Shown here in pieces: positions 35,911 to 46,666 of a stretch of DNA of 64,000 nt. Source of the stretch: Leptodontidium sp. MPI-SDFR-AT-0119 (Eukaryota > Ascomycota > Leotiomycetes > Helotiales > Leptodontidiaceae); assembly GCA_020726505.1 (NCBI GenBank), contig JAHLEZ010000001.1, positions 5,270,001-5,334,000 on the forward strand, written 5' to 3'. The notes under the pieces are model-generated. The model was given only the letters and a program-made list of their open reading frames with translations, was not told the origin of the DNA and ran no database searches. Each line of letters opens with the position of its first letter. The stretch's first letter is position 1. A program made the position numbers and the translations under genes.

Positions 35911-38006
35911 TTTGATGTTGTTGAGGTTGTTTGTGTTTGCTGTTGGATGTAGATGGGCGAAAGAGAAACTCAAAAGACTAGCTTGAGATAATTGTGGAAA
36001 TGTGTAAATTGAAGAAGATGGAAGGTGTGTGTAAAGAACGAATGATGGTGAATGATGATTAGAAAAGTTTCCTTACACGGCAGACAAGATACCTTTTAAG
36101 TATCTTGAAGTCCCTCCGCTCACTCCCTGAGAGACATCCAACATATCCTCCGATATTCCCTCATCTCTGATGTATCGGTCCACCTGAGAGTACTTTCATG
36201 ATGATGGGAAATTAATTGACCGTCCTATAGAGAGCAGTCTAGTTAATCTCTAACGTGTTTTGAGGCTCGGCGTTATGCCAAGTGTGCGAGTGATGGTTGC
36301 TAATGATGGGATAATTCCGTTTCGAGTCGCTCCTTATGTTCTGTGGAGCAGAATATTCTTGGCCACCAAAACAGGGGGCTCTTCCTCGCCAAGACGGAGC
36401 CACTTTTTTGCGTCCAATTGTTTCAAAGAACTCACATTGATTGTTCCAAGGAGCTAGAACGGACTCATTGACATTGGTTCATAACGATCGAAAGGGGAGG
36501 GGTCCAAGTTGTGTGATCCTTTTATTGGTCATGGGCTTGAAGACTACATCGATGCTAGCGTGCGGAAGAAGCATTGTGTAAGTCTTCTATTGTCGATTCG
36601 ATTGTAGAGGGATAAACAGCAGATTTTTCGAAAAGTATTACAAGCTCATAAATTCTACCATGTGAATTGATTACAGTAATATTTATTGGTTGTGTTCTCC
36701 CATAATCTGCAACCTATGACTCGCCGCTGGTATTTGTTTTGGCTCGCTTAATTGAGAAGGGCTACGGATCCCGGATATCCCACATTCGTTGTCACTCGCC
36801 GAGAAAGTATGCAACGAATCGCGGTAATTACGCCCTCATGATGACGGATTTGCAATAAGGGTGCTCATCGGATTTTTCAAATCCGTAGGGATTGGCTTGG
36901 TACAGGACGAAGCGAGCAAGGTATTGCGGTACGAAATGTCATTTACCCGTCCCGCAGGCTTATACTCTCTTGGATCAAGGAAGGCATCTCACTTCTCACA
37001 AAAGTAGTAAAGACATAGACAGATGCAGGCATTTCTTCACCGTTTAGATTCAATCATTTTCGCCGAACGTCACGGCATAATCGAAAGCAAAGTGAGTTAA
37101 TGCGGAATGACATGTCGTAGCTTACTAGAACCCTTTTCCAGCCATGGAAAAACATGCACTAAGAGCCCCCATACTTCTACATGACTGTGAAATTGGCCTG
37201 CATCTTCTTTTTGAGGGGTGCATCATGCAAGATAGCCTTGGAGACAGTCGACTGGCGAAGAGTACCTGGGGCTTCAGACTTGCTGGACAAAGCAAAGGCA
37301 CGTGCAACAACAGAATTGACAATGGCGAGTTCTTCCGCAAGATCTCTGGGAAGTTCCCTCAATTTTTCAGTCCCGAAGAGCGGATACTCGGTCAAGGTCA
37401 TGGGGTGAAGGAAGGGACATGCAACTGGCTCGCGTTTTCATTCGCCACCACTGAGCTGCGCAACGTAACCGAACCTGACTTTATAATCAGTACATACGTA
37501 GCTTCCAAATCGAGTGAACTTGCATATTATATTAAAGCAACTTGACTTGGTAGAGGTGTCTGTCATGAATAAGAACCCTCATAGCGGTCAGCTTCTACGC
37601 AGGATGTGAGACAAAAAAACTGGTAGCTACGCTCTTTGGTGGAAAATTATTTTGCTGCAATACGACGCCCTTTTTCCGCCTTTCATGTTCTCGAGATGTT
37701 GATCTCAATTCAGGATGTCTTGTACACAGATGATAATGTCTAATATAATCCAGTATAAGCGAGAATGATCTCAAGGTTGAAACACAACTCACAGCAAGCA
37801 GCGGCAACGACCGACGCCCTCCGAACGGAGAAATTCCTCATTAGGAAGGGAGAAGCATACAACCCAATCATTTACTTTCTTTCCTCAAACACCGAAATAC
37901 ATTAAAAATTACCCCGCCACCACTCCACATTCAACCCTTCAGCCCCCCACAAACCACCAGGACCCTTCATCTCCAGTCGCCATCACATCCTCTCAGCCAA
38001 CATCCC
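35911..38006. other. 2.1-kb region upstream of the pectate lyase
   Basis: The first several hundred bases are the pectate lyase promoter and leader. The rest is moderately AT-rich and contains one short minus-strand frame (37177-37401), listed separately. Nothing else was recognised. Confidence 0.5.
37177..37401 (-). CDS. Possible 74-residue hypothetical protein
   Basis: ATG-started frame (MTLTEYPLFGTEKLRELPRD, then an alanine/valine/serine-rich helix and a lysine-rich end KKKMQANFTVM). Composition is protein-like and hydrophilic, but a 133-residue frame overlaps on the other strand and I recognise neither. No signal peptide. It may be a small gene, one exon of a larger one, or chance. Confidence 0.25.
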   Translation of the reverse strand: MTLTEYPLFGTEKLRELPRDLAEELAIVNSVVARAFALSSKSEAPGTLRQSTVSKAILHDAPLKKKMQANFTVM

Positions 38007-38862
38007 TCAACCGAACAAACTCCCCTTCAAAACCCCCAGAGCACCAATCTTCTTATACGTTCCATGAACCGCCTTTTCACCTTGTAACTTCGCCTGTACA
38101 TTCTCCCAAACCTGAGTCAACTCAGGCCGATCCTTAGCACCACCTAGATTCATCTACACTTAAACATCAGCACATATCTCCTCCGAAGGAAAATTCCAAA
38201 ATCTCAACACCGGCCAGCTCTCAAGACCAAGACCAAAATAAAAATCTCAGAACAAAAATCAAAATCAAAATCAAAATCAAAATCAAAGGTCAAAAGCAGA
38301 GAGACAAAAATGTCAACTCACCAACCCCGGAACAATAGCCCACTTCTCCAGTACCTCTCCCTCCCTCCTCACAACCAAAACAGCCGGCTGCGCCATCCCA
38401 TTCACATACCCCTTCTTCTCACTAATCGCAACCTCCAATCCAAACCTCTCCCTCAAATGCCCCACAAGTTCATTCCCCGGATCCACAATCGCATCGCCTT
38501 GATAGCCGGTGAGTTTGCGGGTTTCGGGGAGGAAGCTGGAGGGTTCGGAGGTGATTATTAGGGGGGCCCCCTGGGAGGAGAGGATGGAGGGGGAGAGTGT
38601 GGAGAGAGTGCTGAGGTATGCACGGCAGAAGGGACACCAGTGGCCGCGGTAGACTGTGAGGAGGATAGTTGGTTAGATATTGGGGTTGAGATGAGGTTGA
38701 AAAGGGGACGGGGAAAAGGGGGGGGGGGGGGGGGGGGGGGAGGGGGGAGGAGGGGGACGAACCGACGACGAAGAGGAATTCAGAGGACGAGAGGAGGGTG
38801 TTGAATTGTTCTATTGGGGTAGGCGTTGTGGTCATGGCTGGAGTTGGAGTTGGAGTTTCCAT
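38007..38862 (-). CDS. Small AhpC/TSA-like thiol-redox protein
   Basis: Exons 38862-38763, 38653-38322 and 38153-38007 give 192 residues. The thioredoxin-like fold is seen in FLFVVVYRGHWCPFCRAYL, with a CPFC redox pair at residues 40 and 43, followed by PLIITSEPSSFLPETRKLTG, DAIVDPGNELVGHLRERFGL and QPAVLVVRREGEVLEKWAIV. The last exon covers PELTQVWENVQAKL. This matches the family of small fungal AhpC/TSA-domain proteins of unknown partner; a peroxide- or disulfide-reducing role is likely but not proven. Both introns contain low-complexity DNA: intron 1 a 23-base C run on this strand, intron 2 five copies of a hexamer. The donor of intron 1 (GTTCGT) is weak but fits phase and motif. ATG 38862 was chosen; ATG 38835 is the alternative. 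Confidence 0.82.
38255..38284. repeat. AAAATC hexanucleotide repeat, five copies, in an intron
   Basis: Five exact head-to-tail copies on the plus strand, inside intron 2 (38321-38154) of the thiol-redox gene. Confidence 0.85.
38718..38740. repeat. Run of 23 G inside an intron
   Basis: An uninterrupted G-run flanked by further G-rich blocks, in intron 1 (38762-38654) of the minus-strand thiol-redox gene, where it reads as poly-C in the polypyrimidine region. It is a likely site of length errors and of four-stranded G structures. Confidence 0.9.
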
Positions 38863-40257
38863 TTTTGGAATATACTGGAGAATAAAAGCGAAGATAGGTA
38901 TTAGATCCTTGCTTTTCCAACTTTGCTCTGATAAGAGAAGTAGAGGTAGAGTTGATGTATATCGGCTGATGATAATTGAGATGTTGAAGAAAGATAGGTA
39001 GGTACTGACTGAGGAACGGATTCAATGCCCAAGAGACTCACTTCTTATACAATACACAAACACCCCTGCACACGCAGCGATACACCAAAAGAATCGAATA
39101 ATTTAAACACACATCCTGTGCCACGAAGTGACATCAGATCGCATTGCATCACACACATCTCACCCAATCCTATCCCAACTCACATAACCCACACGCACGC
39201 ACAAAAACACTTACACCCGAACCCCCCCGCCCCCCGGAAATAACACACCAACAACCAAAACACCCCAATATGATTCCAAATGCCATCGTACGATTTCGTA
39301 CAAACCCGCTCGCTTACTCTATTAACAAATCACAATTGGCTACGGGGAAACGATTGATGCGCTTCCAACACATATACATACACTTACCCATGCCCTTCCC
39401 ACCCCATCCCATCCAATCCCGCCTCCCTCACCACCCATTGCTAACTAATCCAAATCTGAATCTAATCTGATACATACATTCTCCTACGGCCGTAGCTTCA
39501 CAATACGGCGTAGCTGCAAGATTTGGAAGAAGAAGTGAAAGAAAGAAAGGCAGGAGACAAAACCAGGACCCACCATTGATAAGGCTGACAGATCACTGAA
39601 TAAGGATGTAATTTGCAGGGGTTGAATGACTTGCTTGTCCACAACACTGACGGGATCGGAAAGCTTGTTCCCTACCTCGACTTAACCATACAGTGGGAAT
39701 AAAATGCAAATAAGCACCCTGACGCTCCCGCATACGATCTGTTGTTCTAGAACAAAATGCAAAAATTTTGTTTTTCAACCCTGTTTTGCAGGCATTCCAT
39801 TACTAATTAATCTCTAAATCACACTCTTTCAGTTTCCATATCTTTATTTTGTTTGTTTTTGCTTATGTGCAAATAAATCTAGCTACTTTTTAGCCTTCGG
39901 ATCTAGATTCTTGAGAGAGCCTTTCCTTTGTGCCTTGCTCGCGCGATTCTCGCTCCCTTTCCTAGTATATCGTTACAATCCAATGGGACAAATATCTACA
40001 AATCGCCTTACAAAGTACCATGTTTATGCATCCCCTCATCTGCTCATCCATAACGCCCCCGCCAGCCTGTCAGCCTGCCAGCGCAATGCAGCGCGTGTCA
40101 TATCCCAACCAACCAACCGTCCGTCCATTTAGTAACGCCGGCCCTATGCTAATATTTAGGTACAAGAAGGGAAAAGGGCTTGTTTCATGGGCTGTTCAAG
40201 TCTAGCCGCCTGATCGTAGATTCGTCATCTCCCACATGCTTGTTTTGGTGGAGAGTA
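38863..40257. other. 1.4-kb intergenic region between two minus-strand genes
   Basis: CA-rich and pyrimidine-rich sequence (39040-39470) without a supported gene. The part next to 40258 is the 3' flank of the histidine kinase. Confidence 0.5.
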
Positions 40258-43200
40258 TCATAGTCCTCCATTACTGCCCCTCTTCTCCCTCTCACGATTC
40301 GCTACCCAGTTGTCGATTATCTTCCCGACCTCTTTGAACGCCACTGGCTTTGTCATGAAGAGATCGATACCAACTCGCATTGCCTCTGTCTGGTCCTCGA
40401 TGCTGCTCCTGCCGGTGAATGCAATGATAAGCGCAGCGTGAGGCGCACCACCGACATCTTCACCACCAGCATTGCCTTTTTGCACACCCTCGGGATAATT
40501 GGGCATAACCTCGCGCTTCCGCTTCTCTTCAATGGCTCGTATTTGTCTGGTTGCACCAAATCCATCTAGAACAGGCATAGTTATGTCCATGAATATGATG
40601 TTGTAACCTTCTTTACGGGCTTCAACTTTCTGCACAGCTTGCAGACCGTCCATTGCTTCATGGACGACGGAGTAGTTACGACGGTTGAGGTAGGTTGACA
40701 AGAGGCGTATGTTGATTTGATTGTCGTCAACGAGGAGTAGAGTAGGAGTTTCGAGTTTCGGTTTAGGTTCGCTGGATTCCTTGGGCATGATTGATTGAAC
40801 TGTGGGGAGGGCTTCGGTGGAGGACATACGAGGTGGAATATCAGGTCGTAAGAGCCTGGAACTTTCCTTCTCGACAACCGCACGGGCATTTCTGGGTGGC
40901 GTTGAATTTTCTTCTGGCTGCGGGAATGGAAATTCTGCGTGCCTTTCTGAAATTGCATTAGGTGTTGGGCTCTCAATCGCCTTTCGTGCGTTGTCACTGT
41001 CTGCTGCCATGCGGCTGTTGTCAAGCACTTCGCCTCCACGAGGACTCATGGAGAGCTCTTCGAAGACATTACTAAGATCTGTGCTCTCACTAGAGTTGGC
41101 AGATGGGCCATCTTGATGAGGTGTTGCCATCGAAGGAAGGCCTTGGATACATTGCGACAAAGCCTTTGCGAGTTTCAAAGGACCGACTGGCTTTGCAATG
41201 AAGCCAACGTTGAATTCCGATTCAGAAACTGACATTGTCCGATCAAGAAATCTTGTGTTGTGTGAGCAGAGAACCACAACCGAAGGAGGTCGCTTCTGCA
41301 ATGTCGCAATTTGCTGGACGATCTTGGATATCAAAATCGAAACTCCCTCGTTGGAGATAATTATGTCGCACTTCTGGCCAAGCGGGACTATTCGCATCCC
41401 ATACCATTTGACGAGGAATGTTGAAATAGAGCTCTTGAGTTGTCGACCCATCTCATGAATGATTGGATCTTTGGTGTCGATATCAAACCCGTGAAGGGAA
41501 GCCCGGTAGCCAACAGCACGAGCCCGAAGATTCTGGATTACTTCGTCCGATTCTCGGCCAACTGAGACAATAGATTTTTGGGTATTTGAAGAAGCCCCTG
41601 AATCGTGATTCCTGGGAATTTCACGGAGGAGTGGGAGGGTAACCCGCACGCCTATAAAGCATTAGCAATCAACGGCAAATGGACCATACTGACTTACGCG
41701 TGCCACGTCCAACCTCACTATCGATTGTGATGTCTCCTTCCAGGAGAGAGACAATCTTGCGCACAATGGAAAGCCCAAGGCCAGTTCCACTAGACAGGGA
41801 ATTCTCTTGTGCAAAAGGCATAAAAAGCTTCGACCGAAGGAACTCGGGAGATATTCCTCGACCCGTGTCTTGGACAGTCAGGGATATCATAGATCTGGGA
41901 ACACCATCACTACCAGCAGAAGATGTGCCTGAATGAAAGTCTTCCATGTCCGTGGCCGTAAGCGTAATCTTAACGTATCCGTGAGACGTGCTGTAGAAGA
42001 ACCCGAAGTCAGTATTGACCTTCTAGATAGCGAGTAGGAGTACTGAGGTACTTCAAAGGACATGAATATTATCTGAGGGAGAAGAGGGGGAAGGCGCAGG
42101 CACTGATCCTCCTGAAACAGCCTGAAAGGGGAAGAACTAGTTCGAAGAACACTCACTATTTAAGAGCATTGCCAAGCAGGTTCATGATCAATCGTCTCAG
42201 GGCTCCAGGCTGTGTGGTGAAGTGAAAGTTGTGCGCATCCACATCTAGAATGACAACTACGCCCGATGATTGAAGTTTCTGAGGCCCTAGCATATTTTCC
42301 GATGAAGAAATCAACTTTCTGGCGTCGGACATCTTCCCTTGAGCGTCTGGCACCATATCGAATGTCTGGGCAGTTGTGTGCTGAAACACATGGCCGGCAA
42401 ACACACTCTCTACTACCTCTTCACAGAGTACCGAAATGTCGATATCCTGGAACAAGTTGAGCATTGGAAGATCTGATTGCTGTAGGTTTAGAGAGCCGCC
42501 AGGTTTCCCAGGAGCGGCGCGTGATCCAGCTGCACGCTTGGTTTTTCTCCAATTCTTCTCGAAATGATTGATCTTCGAAAAGTCAAGGATGTGATTCTGT
42601 GGACATTAGTAGATATTTTATCACTACCAACGAGGACACTCACAATGGTATCAAGTAAAGTTCTGCCACAGCTGTCAATTGTCTCTACCAACCCCTTCTC
42701 CCACCCTGTTGTGATCTCTTCCAAAAACTCAGCACTAGCTAAGATGCCATGGAGAGGAGATCGCAACTCATGAGAGATACTGCCAATGAAATCCCCCTTT
42801 TTCTGATCAGCAATCTCGGTGTCGAGTCGAGACCATTCGGCCATGACAGAATTTCCGAACGCGCTCAAGAACGCAAGTTCACCCTGCTTGGAAAGAATGC
42901 GGGTTGGCTCAGTCGACCAAGCAAAGCAGCTGCTCAACCATCGCGAAGGACCGGCGTCCCAAAGCGGTACGAATAGCAGCTGTCGTACTCCGGGGAAATG
43001 TCTCGCGATGACTTTCGCATCACTCTTGTTTTTTGCACTTCTGAGTTTGCGCCGCCGGGCATCCTTGCTACGCTCAATCGGATCTTTGGACAACCGTCTC
43101 CGACGTTCATCTTCTGATGAGGATGACATAGCTCCATCTGAATCAAAATTCCACAACTTCCCCCTGGGATATCGCCTCAAAAGCACCATCAATGTCTTTT

Positions 43201-44938
43201 CCTCCAAGGGACGGAACGATTGTAAGCCCGGGACTGGATCTCCATGGATTGAAGCCGCGTCTGGCGTTGAGAAGCCCAAAACTTCACAAGACTTCGTAGT
43301 ATTGGCAGTGGTGCGAGAAAACGAACTATGTCCATAATCCAGAGCGCCGTCTCCTGATGGGGGTAGGGTGGGAGGGGATGGGATTCCGGAACCTTCATCC
43401 TCCTCTGCAGAATGGTGATCATCAGCATCCCCACTAGTGTGGCCCGTCATTGCCTCCGCTGGACTCTCTGTTGAACTGCTGTTATCATCATTTGGTCCAT
43501 GGCCTTGAGACATGTCACTGCTGAATCCAGTCTGGGCATCATAGAATACAACCCCTCCATCAACCTCGAAGGCTTCTCGAATTAGGTTGGCAGCTCGTGA
43601 AAACAAGATCTTCATGGAAGTCGACTCAGATTGATCGTCCACAGGGGGCGAGGCGGACGGATCATGGGTTTCGTTGGGTGAAGATACCGTTACGCTGGTT
43701 CCTCCAAATGATGATTGGTGTGACTGTGGCATAGATTCAATGTCAGGGCGAGTCTGAATGTCGGGCTGATTTTTAGCAAAAATCCCCTCTTCGGCCTTGA
43801 ACAATGCAGCGGAATATTCCTTCTCCCTATCGACAGCTGCATGGGATCCAGTGTGGGAAATCGAACTCCTTATTGAGCCTTTAGACCTTGTTCTTGCAAT
43901 GCTGTATTCAGTTTCGAATTGCCCGACAATCTTGCTTCCTTCACCATCCGCTGCTTCAACTTCTGCTTCGGCTAGTTCTGCACGGCCCTCAACGAAAGAT
44001 GCCAGTCCACGACTCATCTTCATTCCACGACGATGCTCCTCTACTTCTCTAACCATCTCCATATGTCTCATGATAGTTACGGCCATAGTTCCCATGAAAT
44101 GGATCTTGTCGTTGGTGAGGCCATTGCCGACTCGATCATCAACCACAAACAAACTGCCAATAGGGATTCCACGTTTAGTGATTAGAGGCACGCCGGCATA
44201 GAATCTTAGAAATGGAGCTCCGGTAACAAAAGGCAATGTGTTGAATCTTTCATCCTTACTGAGGTCGTCAATAATAAAAGAGGGGTAGTTTCCGTCGGTT
44301 GCTGGCGGTACCGCAATTGTCCTAATTATTTGTATCAGTACTTGCTGCCAGTATGGAACAGTTGATTTACTTTTCACAAAGACGCCCGGCCTTGTCTACA
44401 CTGGCACATCCTATCCAGATGTCATCTCCAACTTCATGTTTGGAATTGTCCACAAGGTCCACTGTCTTAGTGCCTTCTGCAATGAAGTACTGTGTCTCCG
44501 CATCAATGACACTGGACATAGTCAGTACCTCTGCATAGGATAGTCCGAAAGTGTACCAGCCTTATCATTGCTCTTTGCGCTCCAATCCTCCATGTTGTCA
44601 ATTGGCAGAACGCAGTGAGGGCTGTATCTGGTGACGAGATCTTGGACGCTGTGATGCTTGATCTGATCTTGATCTCGCGGCCATCTTCAACAGGGTCATC
44701 GTCTGGGGAAGAATCTGGTGCGACAGCTGCGGCAAGACTGTCTGGATTTGTTGAGGTGGGCTGGAAGTATCTGCGCGGAGATTTGTCAGTACTCCAAGAC
44801 TCAAATCATACATAATTTCCTTGGTTCAGCGGAGAACTCTAGCTAGTGGTCAGACACGTACTTGTAGACTTCTCTTGCCCGTGCACTGTCAGAGACGCCC
44901 TCCAAGTGGGATGCGATGGTGGAGGCCACAGGCGCCAT
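40258..44938 (-). CDS. GAF-domain hybrid histidine kinase with C-terminal receiver
   Basis: Seven exons: 44938-44862, 44770-44561, 44511-44371, 44321-42644, 42596-42157, 41990-41698 and 41651-40258, in total 1410 residues. N-terminal GAF-type sensor: FCQLTTWRIGAQRAMI, IDAETQYFIAEGTKTVDL and RFYAGVPLITKRGIPIGSLF. A long Ser/Asp-rich linker follows. Kinase core: H-box SISHELRSPLHGIL (His about 660), N-box LIMNLLGNALKYTSHG, G1 QDTGRGISPEFL, and G2 GTGLGLSIVRKIVSLLEG. A degenerate receiver-like segment (VVVLCSHNTRF ... GFIAKPVGPLKLAKAL) precedes a complete receiver: LLLVDDNQINIRLLSTYL, FMDITMPVLDGFG (Asp about 1302) and MTKPVAF. It would phosphorylate itself and pass phosphate through an Hpt protein to the response regulators. 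No membrane segment, so cytosolic. Intron 2 appears to have a GC donor. It is divergent from the Zn2Cys6 gene. Confidence 0.9.
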
Positions 44939-46666
44939 CGACCTTCAACCTTCCTGCTGCTCCTGTGGCAGGCCAGATTGGATGTTGTTTGGGATTGACC
45001 GTACACGTTGTGCTGAAGCCAAGTTAGACGCCCGCCCGTCCAGAGTCGTGAGGTGATGTGAGGCAAGGTAGGTATTCGATATGCTCTTGGAGGGGAATAT
45101 TAGCGGCGCATCAGTAGAGACGATGGGTTGTTCAAGCCAGTCTCCCCACAGCTACAGAAGGTTAGTCGTCAGGTATGGCAAGGTACCTGTGTTAGATTGA
45201 CCTGATGCGCGGGCAGATTTCTCGTGAGGCTGAAAACAGGGACGATTACCTAGCACCTATGGTAGGTACTTGGGTACTTACTGTCCACGACGAGATTGAC
45301 TCGTGGCTGCTGCTGTGGGACCTCAGAGTGATAGGTAATATCTAGGTGAGGTAGTGGGTTGAGATGAGTGTGGGTGAGAAGAGGGCTTCACTTCCTGTCC
45401 AGAATCATGGTTCGGCGCCACAGACGTCACCGACTCGAAGCGAGAATAGTTCTGACACCCTTGTCCATGGGATCGTCCCGGCAGATACATGAAGATGAGA
45501 GGAGTTTGGCTTGGAATTGATCTTTGTTGGATTAATACCTATCCCGTAACAAGCGGATGATACAGCAAGATAAAGTGCACTGAACAGACTTGCAACGGAA
45601 CATTTACATCTGCAGAAGGACAAGAAAGAAAAAAAACGAAAAAAATGAAGATGCACCACCATCATTTTCTGGCTTGCTTCAGATCTGCAGCGTGGCGTCC
45701 TATCCGGGAGAAGGGGCGGCTCATAACATCTGGGCGGGATGCTTGAAAAGGGTCCAGACAGGCCTCTTGGGGGATGGATGAAGATGTGCTTTTGGGACGC
45801 GGACTGAGTGTACCTAGGTACTGTCCCGTCGGCTTAAGCAATCAGCACAGCATCAACATGTCCCGAATATCTAAGCGGATGTCTTTGTATCGGCTTGTTT
45901 TGCTTCCAAGAATTCCGTGTCATTCATATCTTGGAGACGACTGTTGGACGTTGCATCCCTGTCATATATATATGTATGGCTTGGTGTTGTGTTGTTGGCT
46001 TTCTTTTCTGCCGTTTTCTGAGCCCTGACCAGACCCTCCCCCTCATTCTCACTCTTATTACACACCCTGATTATTATCAGATTCCACCTCGGCCTTTCCT
46101 TGGGTCAGGTACAAAGCCGCCGTCTCGAATTTCGTGCCGAAGTTGGGTCAATACAGACTCATAGACGAATCAGAGTTATCGATTCAGGAACAGCGACTGT
46201 GCTTCGTGAAACCACTGAAAGCTTGAGACGACCAGGACCAGCTTCCAGAACAATTCTCACACCGTAGGTACTCCGTACCCGAGGAACACTCACTCGGAAA
46301 CTGTGTCGTCCCTTGTTGCAGAGATGCGATGCGATGCAGTGCGGTGCGGTGCGGCGCGACTCATGGAGATATTGTCCGAGACTAGCTGCTATCTCCGCTG
46401 TCAAGTCAACTCGCTGGTTCTCATCCAGTACAGTACAGCAATGATCTAATCCCGACGCCTGGACTTCCCCCCAGCACCCTCACCAACAGCATCACGACGA
46501 CGATTGCCACTCACCAAGTACTCTATTCTAGGGCCGATTACCAGAGGCGGCAATAGACTTCAGCCAAGATCTTGCCAGGCGTCTTCCCCGTGCCTTACCT
46601 GACGTGCTGTTTTGCGACAAAGATTTTGTACAAACTACCTCCGCTCAGGCGCATGCGATTACAACC
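44939..46666. promoter_or_regulatory. 1.7-kb divergent intergenic region, histidine kinase and Zn2Cys6 gene
   Basis: This holds the promoters and leaders of two divergent regulatory genes. It contains several TACCTAGGTA-like stretches (45230-45290, 45810-45825) and GCGATGC/GCGGT short repeats (46324-46356). I saw no coding region. Confidence 0.45.
46324..46356. repeat. GATGC/GGTGC short tandem repeats
   Basis: Imperfect pentamer repeats GATGC, GATGC, then GTGCG units, about 300 bp upstream of the Zn2Cys6 start codon. Confidence 0.7.

Noticed and set aside
37144..37545. 133-residue plus-strand frame
   Set aside because: Overlaps the minus-strand candidate, no recognised motif, and composition does not favour it.
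38310..38561. Plus-strand 83-residue frame
   Set aside because: It is the antisense shadow of exon 2 of the thiol-redox gene.
43797..44201. Plus-strand 134-residue frame
   Set aside because: Antisense shadow of exon 4 of the histidine kinase.
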